A stretch of 64,000 bases of DNA from CAZKEW01 sp964558915 (GTDB taxonomy: Bacteria; Acidobacteriota; Aminicenantia; Aminicenantales; UBA8522). The notes below the pieces were generated by a model that ran no database searches, had not been told where the DNA came from, and worked only from the letters and a program-made list of their open reading frames with translations. Location: positions 62,001-126,000 of the forward strand of contig CAZLFV010000001.1 of the NCBI GenBank assembly GCA_964558915.1, written 5' to 3'. Positions 16,845 through 25,857 of the stretch are shown here, in pieces. How positions within the stretch are numbered: position 1 is the stretch's first letter; each line of letters opens with the position of its first letter. The position numbers and the translations under genes are program-made.

Positions 16845-17657
16845 ATGGCTGAAAAGGCATGGGAAGGAGCTTTCCGGATTCCCTGTCCGGGAAGAACCCG
16901 GAAGCTAAGACAGACGGGGCTGACGATGGTGATTGACAAAGGTCTGGGGCACCATGTCCTCAAAGACCTCATCGAGTGTGCCGGCGATTATATTGATTTC
17001 GTCAAACTGACGTTTGGGACATCGGCGTTTTATGATAAAGACGTTCTCATGAAGAAAAATGCCCTGATCGCGTCCTCGGGGATCGAGGTGATGCCCGGAG
17101 GCACATTTTTCGAGGTAGCGGTATGGCAGAATTCTCTGGAGGCTTACTTGAAAAGAGCCCGACTTCTGGGTTTCACCGCCATTGAGATCTCGGATGGCAC
17201 TATTCAGCTGGACAAGTCCGGAAGGAAACAGGCCATCAAACGGGCAGCGGATCTGGGTTTTAAGGTCGTCACCGAAGTCGGGAAAAAAGACCCCGACGAG
17301 GCCCCTTCCCTGGAGGTCATCCATGAGCTCATCGCTGATGATCTTGCCCACGGCGCGTTAAAGGTCATCATCGAAGCCAGAGAAGCAGGCCGCGGAGTTG
17401 GGATCTTTGACCGAGAAGGCAAGACCAAAGAAAACGAAATCGACCGCATCCTCTCCGGCGGCGCCGATGTCAATAACCTGATCTGGGAAGCTCCTCTCAA
17501 GAACCAGCAGCAGGACCTGATCCTCCGGTTCGGGTTGAACGTGAACTTGGGAAATATTCCGCCCGAAGAAGTGTTGGCTCTGGAAGCCCTGAGGCAGGGC
17601 CTCCGGGGTGATACCCTGAAGCAGGCCTATCTCGGGAGGAACCCGGCTAAATCTTGA
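16845..17657 (+). CDS. comA: Phosphosulfolactate synthase
   Basis: Adds sulfite to phosphoenolpyruvate to give phosphosulfolactate, the first step of coenzyme M synthesis in methanogens and also found in some bacteria. The 270-residue TIM-barrel protein shows DKGLGHHVL, DFVKLTFGTSAFY, VMPGGTFFEVA and EISDGTI, matching ComA. AAGGAG lies 6 bases before ATG 16845; an in-frame ATG at 16842 is possible. No ComB, ComC or other coenzyme M gene follows, so the product in this organism (sulfolactate or another sulfonate) is open. The 3' end overlaps the convergent glucosidase gene by 11 bases. Confidence 0.88.
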   Translation: MAEKAWEGAFRIPCPGRTRKLRQTGLTMVIDKGLGHHVLKDLIECAGDYIDFVKLTFGTSAFYDKDVLMKKNALIASSGIEVMPGGTFFEVAVWQNSLEAYLKRARLLGFTAIEISDGTIQLDKSGRKQAIKRAADLGFKVVTEVGKKDPDEAPSLEVIHELIADDLAHGALKVIIEAREAGRGVGIFDREGKTKENEIDRILSGGADVNNLIWEAPLKNQQQDLILRFGLNVNLGNIPPEEVLALEALRQGLRGDTLKQAYLGRNPAKS

Positions 17658-20055
17658 AGAAGAGAAATCGCTTCTCTCGTTCCTCGAGGAGTTGAATCAA
17701 GACCGTGTGTTCTCCTTCAGGAACCTCGAAGCTGAAAGAATCGCCCACAAAGACTTGTTTGACCTGATTGTCCAGCAGGAATTGATATTTCCCGTGCTTC
17801 AAAAAATTAATCCGGACCTTTCTGAGTTTGAGGGACTTAAACTCAAAGGAGGCCTCGTTTTCAGAATACAGAAAGTGCCTGAAAACAGCGCCTCCGTCGG
17901 CCCGGACTATCTCTTTCTCATTTTCGATCAGTTTGATTCTTGAGGGCCCCGCTTCGACTTGGTAATGCCTCCCCTGAATGGCGAGGCGGGAGACTTTCCC
18001 CTTCCCTTCCGGTTCGAGCATTCCGAAGCGAAAGCCTTCCCAAGGAGTAAAATCCAGATACTCTTCGAGACCAATCAAGGCGAGCAGAGAACTCCAGGTT
18101 CGGTATCTCTGGCCGCCCGCCTCGCCAGTTCTGGAATCAAAATATTCAGGACACAGCTGAAAGTTCTTCCAGTTGCGCAGGAAAAGGTCCGAGCTCTTTT
18201 TGGCGAATTCAGAAGCCACGGCGTCGAATTGATAGGCCTTGAGTCCTTGATAAACAAGATAGTTGGTCGGCGGCCAGATTGATCCCCTCCAGTCCTGTTG
18301 GTCTTTTGAGGAGGGATCGTCCCGCGAAATCGTGGGAAGAACATAATCGCCCCAGAATTCCTTGGGATTGAGCAGGCGCTTGATCATAAGTAAAGCCCTT
18401 TTCTGGTCGGGGATCCGGGCCAGGAGAGGATAGAAACTTGAGGCGGACTTTCGAGTCGAGAATCGGCCGTCCCAATGTCGGTCAAAATAGAATCCTTCTC
18501 GTTCATTCCAGAGCTTGTCGTTAATGAGCTCTCCCATCCGCTCGTATTCTTCAAGATAATCCGCATAGTCTTCTGGGATGTTAAGAATATGGGCGATCTG
18601 GGAAAGACAATAGGCATCCAGGGCATACAGGCAATTCAGGTCCAGGCAATTCATGGTGAGTGTGTCCGTTTCTCGGTTGAAGGAAGCCTCCTGCCAGTTG
18701 GGGAGGTCGTTCTGCCCCGATTCCAATAGGGCTCTCGATTTTCCAGTGGCCTTTTCCTCCCAAGGGAACAATGCGCCGACGACGAACTCTTTATCCGAGC
18801 CCCATTCAAGCAGGCCATCACGGTTGCCGTCTCTGCGCGGCTGACCATTCTGCTTAGGGGTCGTCCAAAAAGAATGCCATTTTTTAAGACGGGGATAAGA
18901 AAAATTAAGCAAATTGAGGTCCCCGAGTTTTCCAAAGAGTTTCAGGACCACATAGCTGCCGATGGGAGGGTGAGAGCGGTCGGGCGTTCCGCCACGCTGG
19001 CTGCGCCAGTTGGGAATATTGCCGTTTGGATACTGGGTTTCCAGAATGGCCTTAACCGAGTCCTGGACGTGCCGCGCGCTTTCTACGGATAATTCAAGCG
19101 CACTCAGGAGTGAATCCCATGCGAAAATGGCCCAATCGTCGGGCAGACTTGCGGAGTGGGGAACAACCCACGTCCGTCCCGCCGGCGCGTAAAGCAGCTG
19201 ATGACCCGGTTGGTAGAGAATCATCCAGAAAACGGTGTTCGTGATGGCCTCGGACAGGCCCTTAAAAGGACCTTCAGTTTTCACCCTGCTATTGTTGTAG
19301 CGTTCTTCCTCCTCCTCGAGGAACGAGTCGATGGCATCCGCATTCTTATAACGATAAATGCGGTCGCTGACGGCCTTGGGGCTATCGCCAATTCCGGCGA
19401 CAAAGTAAACTGAGTTTTCTTTGGCCATAGAAAAAACGAGGGAAACGTCCTTTCCCTCTGGTGCCGTTCCCGGCTCTCCCCTTCTGTCAGTCCAGAAAAG
19501 GTAATGGACTTTTCTGCTCCCTTCGCTTTCGCCCCGGACTTGGCCATCCGAAAGAAGCTGGTATTTCGCCCCAGCATTCCAGGGGAAATAATGCGCGATG
19601 TGAAGTTCCGCGTATATTGGGGCCCGGATGCGGCCGATGACGGTCTTTTCGTCCCGGCGAGACCACTCCAGCATCAGACTTTCCGAATTTTCGGCTGGCT
19701 TGATCAGGACAGGAGTGTCGTCTCCCTGTTTGAAAGGAAGACTCAGGTCGGCTTTGATCCGTGCATACTGATTGTCGGGAGAATGGGGACCGACCTCGGA
19801 GACGAGGAAAAAGAGGTCGTCCCCTTCAGCAATCTGGTTTTCTTTTTTCACTTTGACCGCAAAAGCAAATGCCACCTCCTTGCTGGGAGCAATCGCGAGC
19901 CCGAACCAATTCTTCCTGTCCAGGGCGCCAACATAAACATCTTTCCAGGGATAAAAAATTTCGGCCTGAAGCAGGGACACTGTCCCCAGAAAAACAAAAA
20001 GAGCGGCGGATGGCAAGACCTGCTTTTTCATGCCCTGATTATTTTTTATAACCAC
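17647..20055 (-). CDS. Secreted GH63-like alpha-glucosidase (clan GH-G)
   Basis: An 802-residue exported glycosidase with an N-terminal signal peptide (hydrophobic core ALFVFLGTVSLLQA). The first 260 residues look like a beta-sandwich; residues about 270-700 form the (alpha/alpha)6 barrel of GH37/GH63 enzymes. FAWDSLLSA carries the likely acid Asp and EYFDSRTGE the likely base Glu; PPIGSYV and SIWPPTNY are also typical. Start choice: GTG 20055 has AGGA 8 bases upstream, while ATG 20031 would give a tighter signal peptide. The substrate could be an oligosaccharide glucoside or mannosylglycerate-like compound; the sequence does not say. Confidence 0.75.
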   Translation of the reverse strand: MVIKNNQGMKKQVLPSAALFVFLGTVSLLQAEIFYPWKDVYVGALDRKNWFGLAIAPSKEVAFAFAVKVKKENQIAEGDDLFFLVSEVGPHSPDNQYARIKADLSLPFKQGDDTPVLIKPAENSESLMLEWSRRDEKTVIGRIRAPIYAELHIAHYFPWNAGAKYQLLSDGQVRGESEGSRKVHYLFWTDRRGEPGTAPEGKDVSLVFSMAKENSVYFVAGIGDSPKAVSDRIYRYKNADAIDSFLEEEEERYNNSRVKTEGPFKGLSEAITNTVFWMILYQPGHQLLYAPAGRTWVVPHSASLPDDWAIFAWDSLLSALELSVESARHVQDSVKAILETQYPNGNIPNWRSQRGGTPDRSHPPIGSYVVLKLFGKLGDLNLLNFSYPRLKKWHSFWTTPKQNGQPRRDGNRDGLLEWGSDKEFVVGALFPWEEKATGKSRALLESGQNDLPNWQEASFNRETDTLTMNCLDLNCLYALDAYCLSQIAHILNIPEDYADYLEEYERMGELINDKLWNEREGFYFDRHWDGRFSTRKSASSFYPLLARIPDQKRALLMIKRLLNPKEFWGDYVLPTISRDDPSSKDQQDWRGSIWPPTNYLVYQGLKAYQFDAVASEFAKKSSDLFLRNWKNFQLCPEYFDSRTGEAGGQRYRTWSSLLALIGLEEYLDFTPWEGFRFGMLEPEGKGKVSRLAIQGRHYQVEAGPSRIKLIENEKEIVRADGGAVFRHFLYSENEASFEFKSLKLRKVRINFLKHGKYQFLLDNQVKQVFVGDSFSFEVPEGEHTVLIQLLEEREKRFLFFKI

Positions 20056-20137
20056 GGTTTCGTTCCTAATTTACGGCAAAACGGGAGATAAATCAACGCT
20101 GCTGGAGAGCGAGAATCATGCTTTGGTCCCGGAGAAC

Positions 20138-21169
20138 TTATGAATCCAGGCGGGTGAGTCCGTATTTTCGGGCCCAATTATACGCCCGAGCGAGTTCGCT
20201 TCGTGTAATCCTCCTTGCGATCTCCGGGTATTCCATGGCCTTGTACTCCGGCCGGTACTGACCCATCAAATTGACGTAAGTCCCGGGCGAGAGATCCCGC
20301 GCGACAAACTTAATGAAATCCTCGGTCCCGGACACGTTATTGGGCATGATGAGGTGCCTGAGCAGGACGCCCCTGACGGCGATTCCCTCGTCGTTGAGCT
20401 TGAGCTCTCCGACTTGGCGGTGCATTTCCTTGATGGCCAGCTTGGCAAAATACGGATAATTATAGGCACCGGATGAATATTTTGCCGAGAAAATGGGTTG
20501 CATATACTTAAGGTCGGGAAGATAGATATCGACAGCACCGTCAAGGAGCTGGAGGGTTTCAACCGTCTCGTAGCCGGACGTGTTATATACAAGCGGAACC
20601 TTCAGCCCGAGCGGAATGGCCAGCTTGAGCGCTTTCATAATTCCCGGCAGGTAATGGGTAGGTGTTACAAGATTGATATTGTGGCAGCCGAAGCTCTGGA
20701 CTTTGAGCATTGTTTCGGCCAGCTGGTTTTCTGATATCTCCACTCCTTCTCCTTGTATGCTGATACTATAATTCTGGCAGAAGAGACATCTCAGGTTACA
20801 GTTGGAAAAGAAGATTGTGCCAGATCCGCCCTTCCCGACAAGCGGCCGTTCTTCGCCAAAATGTGGGAACGCGCTCGCTATTTTGACTCTAGCGGTCGCT
20901 TGGCAGACTCCGGTTTCGCCTTTAGCTCTATTGACCCGGCAGTTCCTTGGGCAGAGGCGGCAGTCCTCGTAAAAAGCATAAAGCTTTTCGACGCGCTCGG
21001 AGAGAAGGCCTTTTCGCTCCAAATCGAGGAACCCGGGATAGTTCTTCCCGGCTCCGGCGCCTTCAAAATTGCTTTTTTTGGACCCCACTATGAATTGAGG
21101 TAGGCAGAAAGTTGAGCCGGCCATGATCAGAGAGCGGCTGAGAAAATGCCTCCGGGAGATTTGTTCCAT
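20138..21169 (-). CDS. PflX-like radical SAM protein with a twin-arginine signal
   Basis: A 343-residue member of the COG1313/PflX group, related to pyruvate formate-lyase activases. The SAM [4Fe-4S] motif is CNLRCLFC, and an extra Cys set CRLCPRNC lies N-terminal to it. The first 33 residues read as a textbook Tat signal (SRRHFLSRSLIMAGS), odd because radical SAM chemistry normally needs cytoplasmic SAM and reductant. The core only begins near residue 48, so the leader is not part of the fold. Divergent from the DUF362 ferredoxin gene. The substrate is unknown. Confidence 0.78.
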   Translation of the reverse strand: MEQISRRHFLSRSLIMAGSTFCLPQFIVGSKKSNFEGAGAGKNYPGFLDLERKGLLSERVEKLYAFYEDCRLCPRNCRVNRAKGETGVCQATARVKIASAFPHFGEERPLVGKGGSGTIFFSNCNLRCLFCQNYSISIQGEGVEISENQLAETMLKVQSFGCHNINLVTPTHYLPGIMKALKLAIPLGLKVPLVYNTSGYETVETLQLLDGAVDIYLPDLKYMQPIFSAKYSSGAYNYPYFAKLAIKEMHRQVGELKLNDEGIAVRGVLLRHLIMPNNVSGTEDFIKFVARDLSPGTYVNLMGQYRPEYKAMEYPEIARRITRSELARAYNWARKYGLTRLDS

Positions 21170-21197
21170 CTTTAACGCAGTCCTCGTATCCTTTTTA

Positions 21198-21227
21198 CTA
21201 ATAACGCATGAAGGCGAGACGTGTCAA
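21198..21227 (-). promoter_or_regulatory. Promoter for the radical SAM gene
   Basis: On the minus strand a perfect TTGACA (21227-21222), an 18-base spacer and TATTAG (21203-21198). The ATG is at 21169. Confidence 0.45.
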
Positions 21228-21239
21228 ATCTGCAAAAGA

Positions 21240-21267
21240 TTGAGGTTTTGAGCACGGATAATATAAA
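21240..21267 (+). promoter_or_regulatory. Promoter for the DUF362 ferredoxin gene
   Basis: TTGAGG at 21240-21245, a 16-base spacer and TATAAA at 21262-21267. The leader to the ATG at 21289 would be about 14 bases and has no Shine-Dalgarno. Confidence 0.45.
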
Positions 21268-21288
21268 ATGTTCCACCGATAGAGAACC

Positions 21289-22488
21289 ATGACGCCGGTT
21301 GAGCTCAAACCCAGAGTGGCGGTGGTCAGGTGCCCCGATTATGATCCAGGCAATCTCTCTCCCAGCATCCGCAGATGTCTCGACCTCCTCGGCGGTCTGA
21401 AATCATTCCTGGGGTCGAGCCGCCAGGTTTTTGTCAAAGTCAACCTTCTCTCTCCCTTGGCTTCGGTGGAGAGGGCAATCTTCACCCATCCCGCTTTTGT
21501 TCAAGTAGTTCTGTGCCTGCTCAAGGATTATGATATCGACATTACCGTGGGCGATGATTTACCTTCTGGCCAGGAAGATATCTTCGTCCCCAGTGGCTAT
21601 CGCCAAGTTTGTGCCGAGCTGGGGATCCGACTGGTGAACCTTAAAGAGACAGGATTTGTGGAAATCCCGGTTCGGGGAGAAGTCCTGGACAAATGCTATG
21701 TCGCCCGCCCGGTTCTTGAGGCCGACGCAATTATCAACCTTCCCAAACTCAAAACTCATTCCTTTACTCTCTATACAGGAGCAGTGAAAAACATGTTCGG
21801 GGTCATGCCCCATGGATTGAGAATTGGTTGCCACCGCCGCTTCGTCCGCAATGATGTCTTTTCGGAGATGCTGGTGGATCTATTTTCCTGCGTCCGTCCG
21901 CATTTAAGCGTTATGGACGCTGTCATCGGGCATGAAGGCGAGGGTCCTTCGGCAGGGTCTCCCAAGAATATCGGGCTTGTTCTCGCCTCCTCTGACGGAG
22001 TCGCTTTGGACGCGGCCGCAACCAGAATTGTCGGCTATGAACCCTTGCGGATCTACACAACCCATTATGCTCACGAACGGGGGCTGGGCGTGGGCGATAT
22101 CGATGCTTTGGAAATTGCCGGAGACAAGCTTGAAGATGTCGAAGTCAAGGACTTTAAACATTCTGCCTTTGCCGTCAGCCTATTCAGGCGAAGACTGCCA
22201 TCGTTCCTATATGCCTATATTCAGGGCCAACTGAGTTTGATTCCCGAGGTCATAAGTTCAAGGTGCACGGCCTGCTCAGAATGCGTGAACATTTGCCCCG
22301 CGCGAGCCATCAGTGTTCTTCAGGAAGCAGCCTGGATTGATGAGAAAAAATGCATCCACTGTCTGTGCTGCCATGAGATCTGCCGCTTCAGGGCTCTCCG
22401 GCTGAAGCAATTTCCCTTGGGCAGGTTGTTGAGGACAGGGAGTGCGATTTATGGTCAGGCCGCTTCGGCGGTGCGGAGATTATTATGA
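21289..22488 (+). CDS. DUF362 protein with two C-terminal [4Fe-4S] clusters
   Basis: A 399-residue iron-sulfur protein. Residues 1-310 are DUF362 (KVNLLSPL, then LPKLKTHSFTLYTGAVKNMFG, a typical block). The last 80 residues are a 2[4Fe-4S] ferredoxin: CTACSECVNICPA and CIHCLCCHEICR. The family is common in anaerobes, where it is thought to move electrons or handle sulfur compounds, but no general activity is established. No signal peptide. Next to the divergent radical SAM gene, so it could be the electron donor of that enzyme (inference). Confidence 0.87.
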   Translation: MTPVELKPRVAVVRCPDYDPGNLSPSIRRCLDLLGGLKSFLGSSRQVFVKVNLLSPLASVERAIFTHPAFVQVVLCLLKDYDIDITVGDDLPSGQEDIFVPSGYRQVCAELGIRLVNLKETGFVEIPVRGEVLDKCYVARPVLEADAIINLPKLKTHSFTLYTGAVKNMFGVMPHGLRIGCHRRFVRNDVFSEMLVDLFSCVRPHLSVMDAVIGHEGEGPSAGSPKNIGLVLASSDGVALDAAATRIVGYEPLRIYTTHYAHERGLGVGDIDALEIAGDKLEDVEVKDFKHSAFAVSLFRRRLPSFLYAYIQGQLSLIPEVISSRCTACSECVNICPARAISVLQEAAWIDEKKCIHCLCCHEICRFRALRLKQFPLGRLLRTGSAIYGQAASAVRRLL

Positions 22489-22570
22489 ATTTATAGATCC
22501 ATTTGATATTTTTGAGTGAGTGCATTTCCTGCCGAGCTGTGATACATTAAGAGCTGCCGGAGGCTCGAAA

Positions 22571-23701
22571 ATGGATTTCAACCTTTATTTTAAGTCCCGC
22601 CAGGGAGAGATGGTCAACCTTCTGAAAAATATGGTTGTCCGGGAGTCTCCCTCTCAAGATAAAAAAGCCGTCGATGCGTGTTCCTCTTTTGTGACAGGGG
22701 AATTGAGAAAGGTCGGCGCTAAAATCACCCGCTTCCCGCAGAAGCGGACTGGAGACCTCTATCTGGCTGAATATCCCGCCTCAGCTAAAGTGGCGAAAGA
22801 AGGCCAGGTTCTTCTTCTCACCCATATAGATACGGTCTGGCCCGTTGGTAAGATCGTGAAAATGCCGTTTTTCATCTCCGGGAGCAAGGTTTTTGGTCCG
22901 GGTGTTTTGGACATGAAAGCCGGACTGGTGATGGTGCTTTTCGCCCTCAAAGCTCTCCATCAGCTGGGTCTCCGGCCGGCCAGAAGGATTGCCCTGTTCA
23001 TAAATTCTGCGGAGGAGATCGGAGCCGAAAGTTCTGAAGCTATGATCCTGCGGCTGGCCAAAAGATCGACCTATGTCCTCTGTCTGGAGCCCGCCCTTCC
23101 CGGCGGCGGCTTAAAAACGCAGCGCAAGGGCCGGCTTGTCGTCCGTGTTGACGTGAAAGGCAAAGCCGCTCATGCAGGCACCCCGGAAAAAGGGATCAAT
23201 GCCGTCGACGAGTTGATGGCTCAGCTCCGCCGGCTTAAAAGGCTGGCAGTTAGTGGAGTGACGATGAACATTGGCCAGATTGGCGGCGGCGAAAAAGCCA
23301 ACATTGTCGCTGAAAAGGCCTGGGCTGCACTGGACTGGAGATTCTGGAATACCAGGCAGCTGGACAGGATTAAGAAAACGTCCAAACAGCTCCTGGCGAC
23401 GGTCCCCGGCGCAAAAATCAAATGCTCCATGGAGAGCCTCACCCCGCCGATGGAAAAAACGAAGCCATCGGCCGAGCTCCTTGCCGAGGTGAGAAAAATC
23501 GCGTCGTCGTTGGATATCACCCTTGAAGACGGAAGAACAGGCGGCGGTTCGGATGCTTCCCTGGCCTCCAGCCTCGGAATCCCCACCTTGGACGGCCTGG
23601 GGCCGGATGGCGAAGGGATTCATGCCGAAAACGAGCATCTCCTGCTCCCCTCGCTCATTCAGAGGACGGCTTTGCTTACGGAGATCTTGCGACAGCTTTG
23701 A
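22571..23701 (+). CDS. M20 family metallopeptidase, carboxypeptidase G2-like
   Basis: A 376-residue zinc peptidase resembling glutamate carboxypeptidase. Metal ligands and catalytic residues are seen in THIDTVWP (His, Asp), VLDMKAG (Asp), NSAEEIGAES (Glu-Glu) and EGIHAENE near the C-terminus (His). The block GGSDASLASSLG with LDGLGPDG is close to CPG2. The frame opens at 22520, but ATG 22571 has GGAGG 7 bases upstream and gives a standard length. No signal peptide. Probably trims C-terminal acidic or other residues from imported peptides. Confidence 0.87.
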   Translation: MDFNLYFKSRQGEMVNLLKNMVVRESPSQDKKAVDACSSFVTGELRKVGAKITRFPQKRTGDLYLAEYPASAKVAKEGQVLLLTHIDTVWPVGKIVKMPFFISGSKVFGPGVLDMKAGLVMVLFALKALHQLGLRPARRIALFINSAEEIGAESSEAMILRLAKRSTYVLCLEPALPGGGLKTQRKGRLVVRVDVKGKAAHAGTPEKGINAVDELMAQLRRLKRLAVSGVTMNIGQIGGGEKANIVAEKAWAALDWRFWNTRQLDRIKKTSKQLLATVPGAKIKCSMESLTPPMEKTKPSAELLAEVRKIASSLDITLEDGRTGGGSDASLASSLGIPTLDGLGPDGEGIHAENEHLLLPSLIQRTALLTEILRQL

Positions 23702-23771
23702 TTGACTCTCGGGGCGAATTCTGTTAATTTAATTTCTCATATCATTTTCGTTTTCTTGAACGGAGGCATTC

Positions 23772-24917
23772 ATGATAAAAAAATATTACCTTCTCTCCCC
23801 GGGCCCGACCCCGGTGCCTGAGAGTGTCCTAGCGACCGCGGCGGAACCGATCATTCATCACAGGACTCCTGAGTTTTCCAAGATTTTCATGGAGACGACC
23901 GAAGGCATTAAGCATGTCTTTGGGACCAAAGAGGATGTCTTTATCCTCACTTCCTCAGGCACGGGCGCTATGGAGACTGCCATTGTGAACACGCTCAGCC
24001 CTGGCGATAAAGTCATTAGCATAAACGGAGGAAAGTTCGGCGAACGGTGGGGCAATATTTGCCGAGCTTATGGCATCAACTGCAAGGAGATCGTCCTCGA
24101 ATGGGGAAAGGATTTCACCAAAGAACAGTTGGAGGCGGAACTCAAAGCCAATCCGGATGTCAAGGCGGTTTTTGCGACTCTTTCTGAAACATCCAGCGGA
24201 GCAGTCTATGATATCCAGGGATATGGGGGAGTTGTCGAAAAAACTGAGGCCATCTTGGTCGTCGACGGCATCTCGGGAATCGCTGCTACGCCGTGCCCGA
24301 TGGACGAATGGAAGGTCGATGTCATGGTTTCCGGCTCCCAGAAGTCGTTCATGATACCTCCGGGGCTGGCCTATATCGCTTTTGGCCAGAAAGCCTGGAA
24401 GTTCGTCGGAAACTCCAAGCTGCCCAAGTTCTATTTTGATGCCGTTAAGGCCAAGAAGAACCTGGAAAAGCAAACAACACCATGGACGCCTGCTATCTCG
24501 CTTATTATCCAACAGAAAAAATCTCTGGATATTATCAAGAGCATGGGTTTGGAAAGACTCTATAACCATCACCGCATCCTGGGCGAAGCGACTCGAGCCG
24601 GAGTAAAGGCCCTCAACCTGGAGCTCCTAGCTCAGAGGCCTGGCAATATCCTGACAGCCGTGAAAACTCCTCCAGGAATTGACGGTGCCAAGCTGGTCAA
24701 AACCATGCAGGGCAAGTATATGGCCTATATTGCCGGTGCTCAGGACCCGAACAAAGGAAAATTCTTCAGGATAGCCCACCTGGGTTACATGGGAGGCTTT
24801 GACGTCATCACGGCCCTGAGCGCTCTGGAACTGACTCTGGCCGACCTGGGGTATAAGTTTGAGATGGGAAGCTCGGCCCGGGCTGCTGAGCCCATCATCA
24901 GGGAGAATTGGATATGA
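23772..24917 (+). CDS. Class V aminotransferase (serine/alanine-glyoxylate or phosphoserine type)
   Basis: A 381-residue PLP enzyme. The PLP lysine is in SGSQKSFM, and the N-terminal LSPGPTPVPESV is the class V hallmark. Sequence alone suggests alanine- or serine-glyoxylate aminotransferase, but the 4-base overlap with serA indicates a role as the transaminase of the phosphorylated serine pathway, as in several thermophilic and anaerobic bacteria lacking classical SerC. GGAGG lies upstream of the ATG. First gene of a four-gene operon. Confidence 0.85.
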   Translation: MIKKYYLLSPGPTPVPESVLATAAEPIIHHRTPEFSKIFMETTEGIKHVFGTKEDVFILTSSGTGAMETAIVNTLSPGDKVISINGGKFGERWGNICRAYGINCKEIVLEWGKDFTKEQLEAELKANPDVKAVFATLSETSSGAVYDIQGYGGVVEKTEAILVVDGISGIAATPCPMDEWKVDVMVSGSQKSFMIPPGLAYIAFGQKAWKFVGNSKLPKFYFDAVKAKKNLEKQTTPWTPAISLIIQQKKSLDIIKSMGLERLYNHHRILGEATRAGVKALNLELLAQRPGNILTAVKTPPGIDGAKLVKTMQGKYMAYIAGAQDPNKGKFFRIAHLGYMGGFDVITALSALELTLADLGYKFEMGSSARAAEPIIRENWI

Positions 24918-25813
24918 AAAAGATTCTTGTTGCAGATTCCCTTGACAAAGAAGCGCTGGACGAGTTGAAGGCCGTGCCCGGGTTTGATCTCACGGTCAAA
25001 ACGGGCATGGATGAGGCCGCTCTCGTCGATACGATTCCTGGCTACAACGCTATCGTCGTCCGCAGCGCCACAAAAGTGACCAAGAAAGTGATTGATGCCG
25101 CCGCCGGTCTGGAGATGATTGTCCGGGCGGGCATCGGCCTGGACAATGTCGATGCGGCGGCCGCCAAAGAAAAGGGCATTAGAGTCGCCAACACGCCGGC
25201 CGCTACCACGATATCGGTGGCCGAGCTCACCTTCGGCCTGATGTTGAGCGCCGTCCGCCAGCTCGGAAGAGCCAACCTGTCGATGAAGCAGCATAAATGG
25301 GAAAAGAAGGTCATGTCCGGAACCGAGTTATACGGAAAAACGCTAGGAATCGTTGGCGCCGGCCGTATCGGCCTCGCTGTCGCGGCGAGAGCCCTGGCCT
25401 TCGGGATGAAAGTCCTTGCCTACGACATCATCGAGATCGAAACAACGCTTGACGTAAAACAGGTTACGCTGGACGAGCTCCTGGCTCAGGCGGATATCAT
25501 CACGCTTCATATCCCTAAGCAGCCAAAGTATGTCATTTCGAGGGATGAGATCCAAAAGATGAAAAACGGGGTGATCATCATCAACGCTGCTCGTGGAGGT
25601 GCTGTCGACGAGAAGGCCTTGCTCGAAGCCTTGAATACCGGGAAAGTCCGGGCTGCCGCCTTTGATGTGTATGAGAAAGAGCCGCCGGAGGATTTTTCCT
25701 TCATCGACCATCCCAATGTCATCGCCTTGCCCCACATCGGCGCCGCGGCTGAAGAAGGGCAGAAACGGGCGGGGTTCGAAGTCGTCAGAATCCTGAAGGA
25801 AAAATTGCGCTGA
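24914..25813 (+). CDS. serA: D-3-phosphoglycerate dehydrogenase, short form
   Basis: Oxidises 3-phosphoglycerate with NAD as the first step of serine synthesis. At 299 residues it lacks the C-terminal ACT and intervening domains of long SerA, so serine feedback through ACT is absent. NAD motif GAGRIGLAVAARA, catalytic Arg in NAARGGAVDE and His in LPHIGAAAEE are all present. ATG 24914 overlaps the aminotransferase stop (ATGA) with GGGAG 8 bases upstream; the TTG at 24908 is less likely. Confidence 0.92.
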   Translation: MKKILVADSLDKEALDELKAVPGFDLTVKTGMDEAALVDTIPGYNAIVVRSATKVTKKVIDAAAGLEMIVRAGIGLDNVDAAAAKEKGIRVANTPAATTISVAELTFGLMLSAVRQLGRANLSMKQHKWEKKVMSGTELYGKTLGIVGAGRIGLAVAARALAFGMKVLAYDIIEIETTLDVKQVTLDELLAQADIITLHIPKQPKYVISRDEIQKMKNGVIIINAARGGAVDEKALLEALNTGKVRAAAFDVYEKEPPEDFSFIDHPNVIALPHIGAAAEEGQKRAGFEVVRILKEKLR

Positions 25814-25857
25814 GCCCGGATATCTGGAATTAGAATCTTAATCAAAACGGAGAACAA

